Source: Polaribacter sp. IC066 (lineage in GTDB: Bacteria; Bacteroidota; Bacteroidia; Flavobacteriales; Flavobacteriaceae). From it: a stretch of 34,805 nt of DNA. Below are positions 34,695-34,805 of the stretch, one piece after another (within the stretch, counting starts at the first letter, position 1; the number at the start of each line of letters is the position of its first letter). The stretch covers positions 1 through 34,805 of the forward strand of contig NZ_VORR01000045.1 in the NCBI RefSeq assembly GCF_007997085.1, read 5' to 3'. The position numbers and the translations under genes are program-made. The notes under the pieces are model-generated. The model was given only the letters and a program-made list of their open reading frames with translations. It was not told the origin of the DNA and ran no database searches.

Positions 34695-34805
34695 TTAAGA
34701 ACATATGATTTTTGCTTGATATATTTTATCTGCTTTGACCATTCTTACTATTAAATTATTAAAGATATTTTTTTTGCTTTGAGAACGGTTAATTCGATAA
34801 CAAAA
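34695..34805. other. Window end, no gene
   Basis: AT-rich sequence with stops in all frames. The deleted 5' part of the oxidoreductase gene is not seen here. Confidence 0.4.

Overview
The window is AT-rich DNA from a Bacteroidota chromosome, most likely a marine member of the Flavobacteriaceae. The evidence is promoters of the TTG-N19-TAnnTTTG type, a hybrid two-component regulator with propeller repeats, HTH and REC domains in one chain, a C-terminal type IX secretion sorting domain, weak or absent Shine-Dalgarno sites, tRNA genes without an encoded CCA, and the small intergenic repeats usual in marine flavobacteria. The species cannot be read from the sequence.

Layout. 1-300: two degenerate copies of a palindrome-rich intergenic repeat. 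299-7609: ordinary chromosome, with a cupin, aspS and its terminator, a three-gene cluster (unknown protein, ClC chloride channel, membrane protein), a glycerophosphodiester phosphodiesterase lipoprotein and a small membrane protein. 7862-8425: a secreted protein of unknown function. 8499-15614: a 7.0-kb integrative element inserted in the 3' end of tRNA-Leu(UAA), bounded by 78-bp direct repeats that differ at one base. It carries a tyrosine integrase, an unknown 195-aa protein, a MerR-like HTH (excisionase/regulator) protein, a small unknown protein, a 991-aa primase-helicase and two further unknown proteins. No relaxase, capsid, terminase or portal gene is visible. 15595-15772: intact tRNA-Leu and tRNA-Gly, transcribed leftward from one consensus promoter.

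16300-34805: a uronic-acid utilisation region, partly intact and partly decayed. Leftward: a GH2 pseudogene, a GH88 unsaturated glucuronyl hydrolase, a hybrid two-component system regulator and a LacI-family regulator. Rightward, from a promoter flanked by two near-identical operators: SDR-type mannonate oxidoreductase, mannonate dehydratase, kduI, kduD, a DUF4861-type lipoprotein and a complete TRAP transporter (DctP, DctQ, DctM). Next come a jelly-roll polysaccharide lyase pseudogene that kept its type IX sorting tail and the 3' part of a Gfo/Idh/MocA oxidoreductase gene.

How the genes work together. The TRAP transporter would import uronates or their unsaturated derivatives. GH88 releases the unsaturated uronate from lyase-cut oligosaccharides; KduI and KduD convert it to 2-keto-3-deoxygluconate (KDG). 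Saturated uronate enters through fructuronate and mannonate (UxuB-like, UxuA) and also ends at KDG. KDG kinase, KDPG aldolase and uronate isomerase are not in the window. The polymer-attacking genes (lyase, GH2) are broken while the monomer pathway is intact, which suggests a shift from polymer degrader to scavenger of released uronates. No SusC/SusD pair is present in the window.

The most novel item is the tRNA-Leu element: a compact, satellite-like or cryptic mobile element with unusual repeat arrays next to its attachment site and a doubled palindromic operator before its HTH gene.
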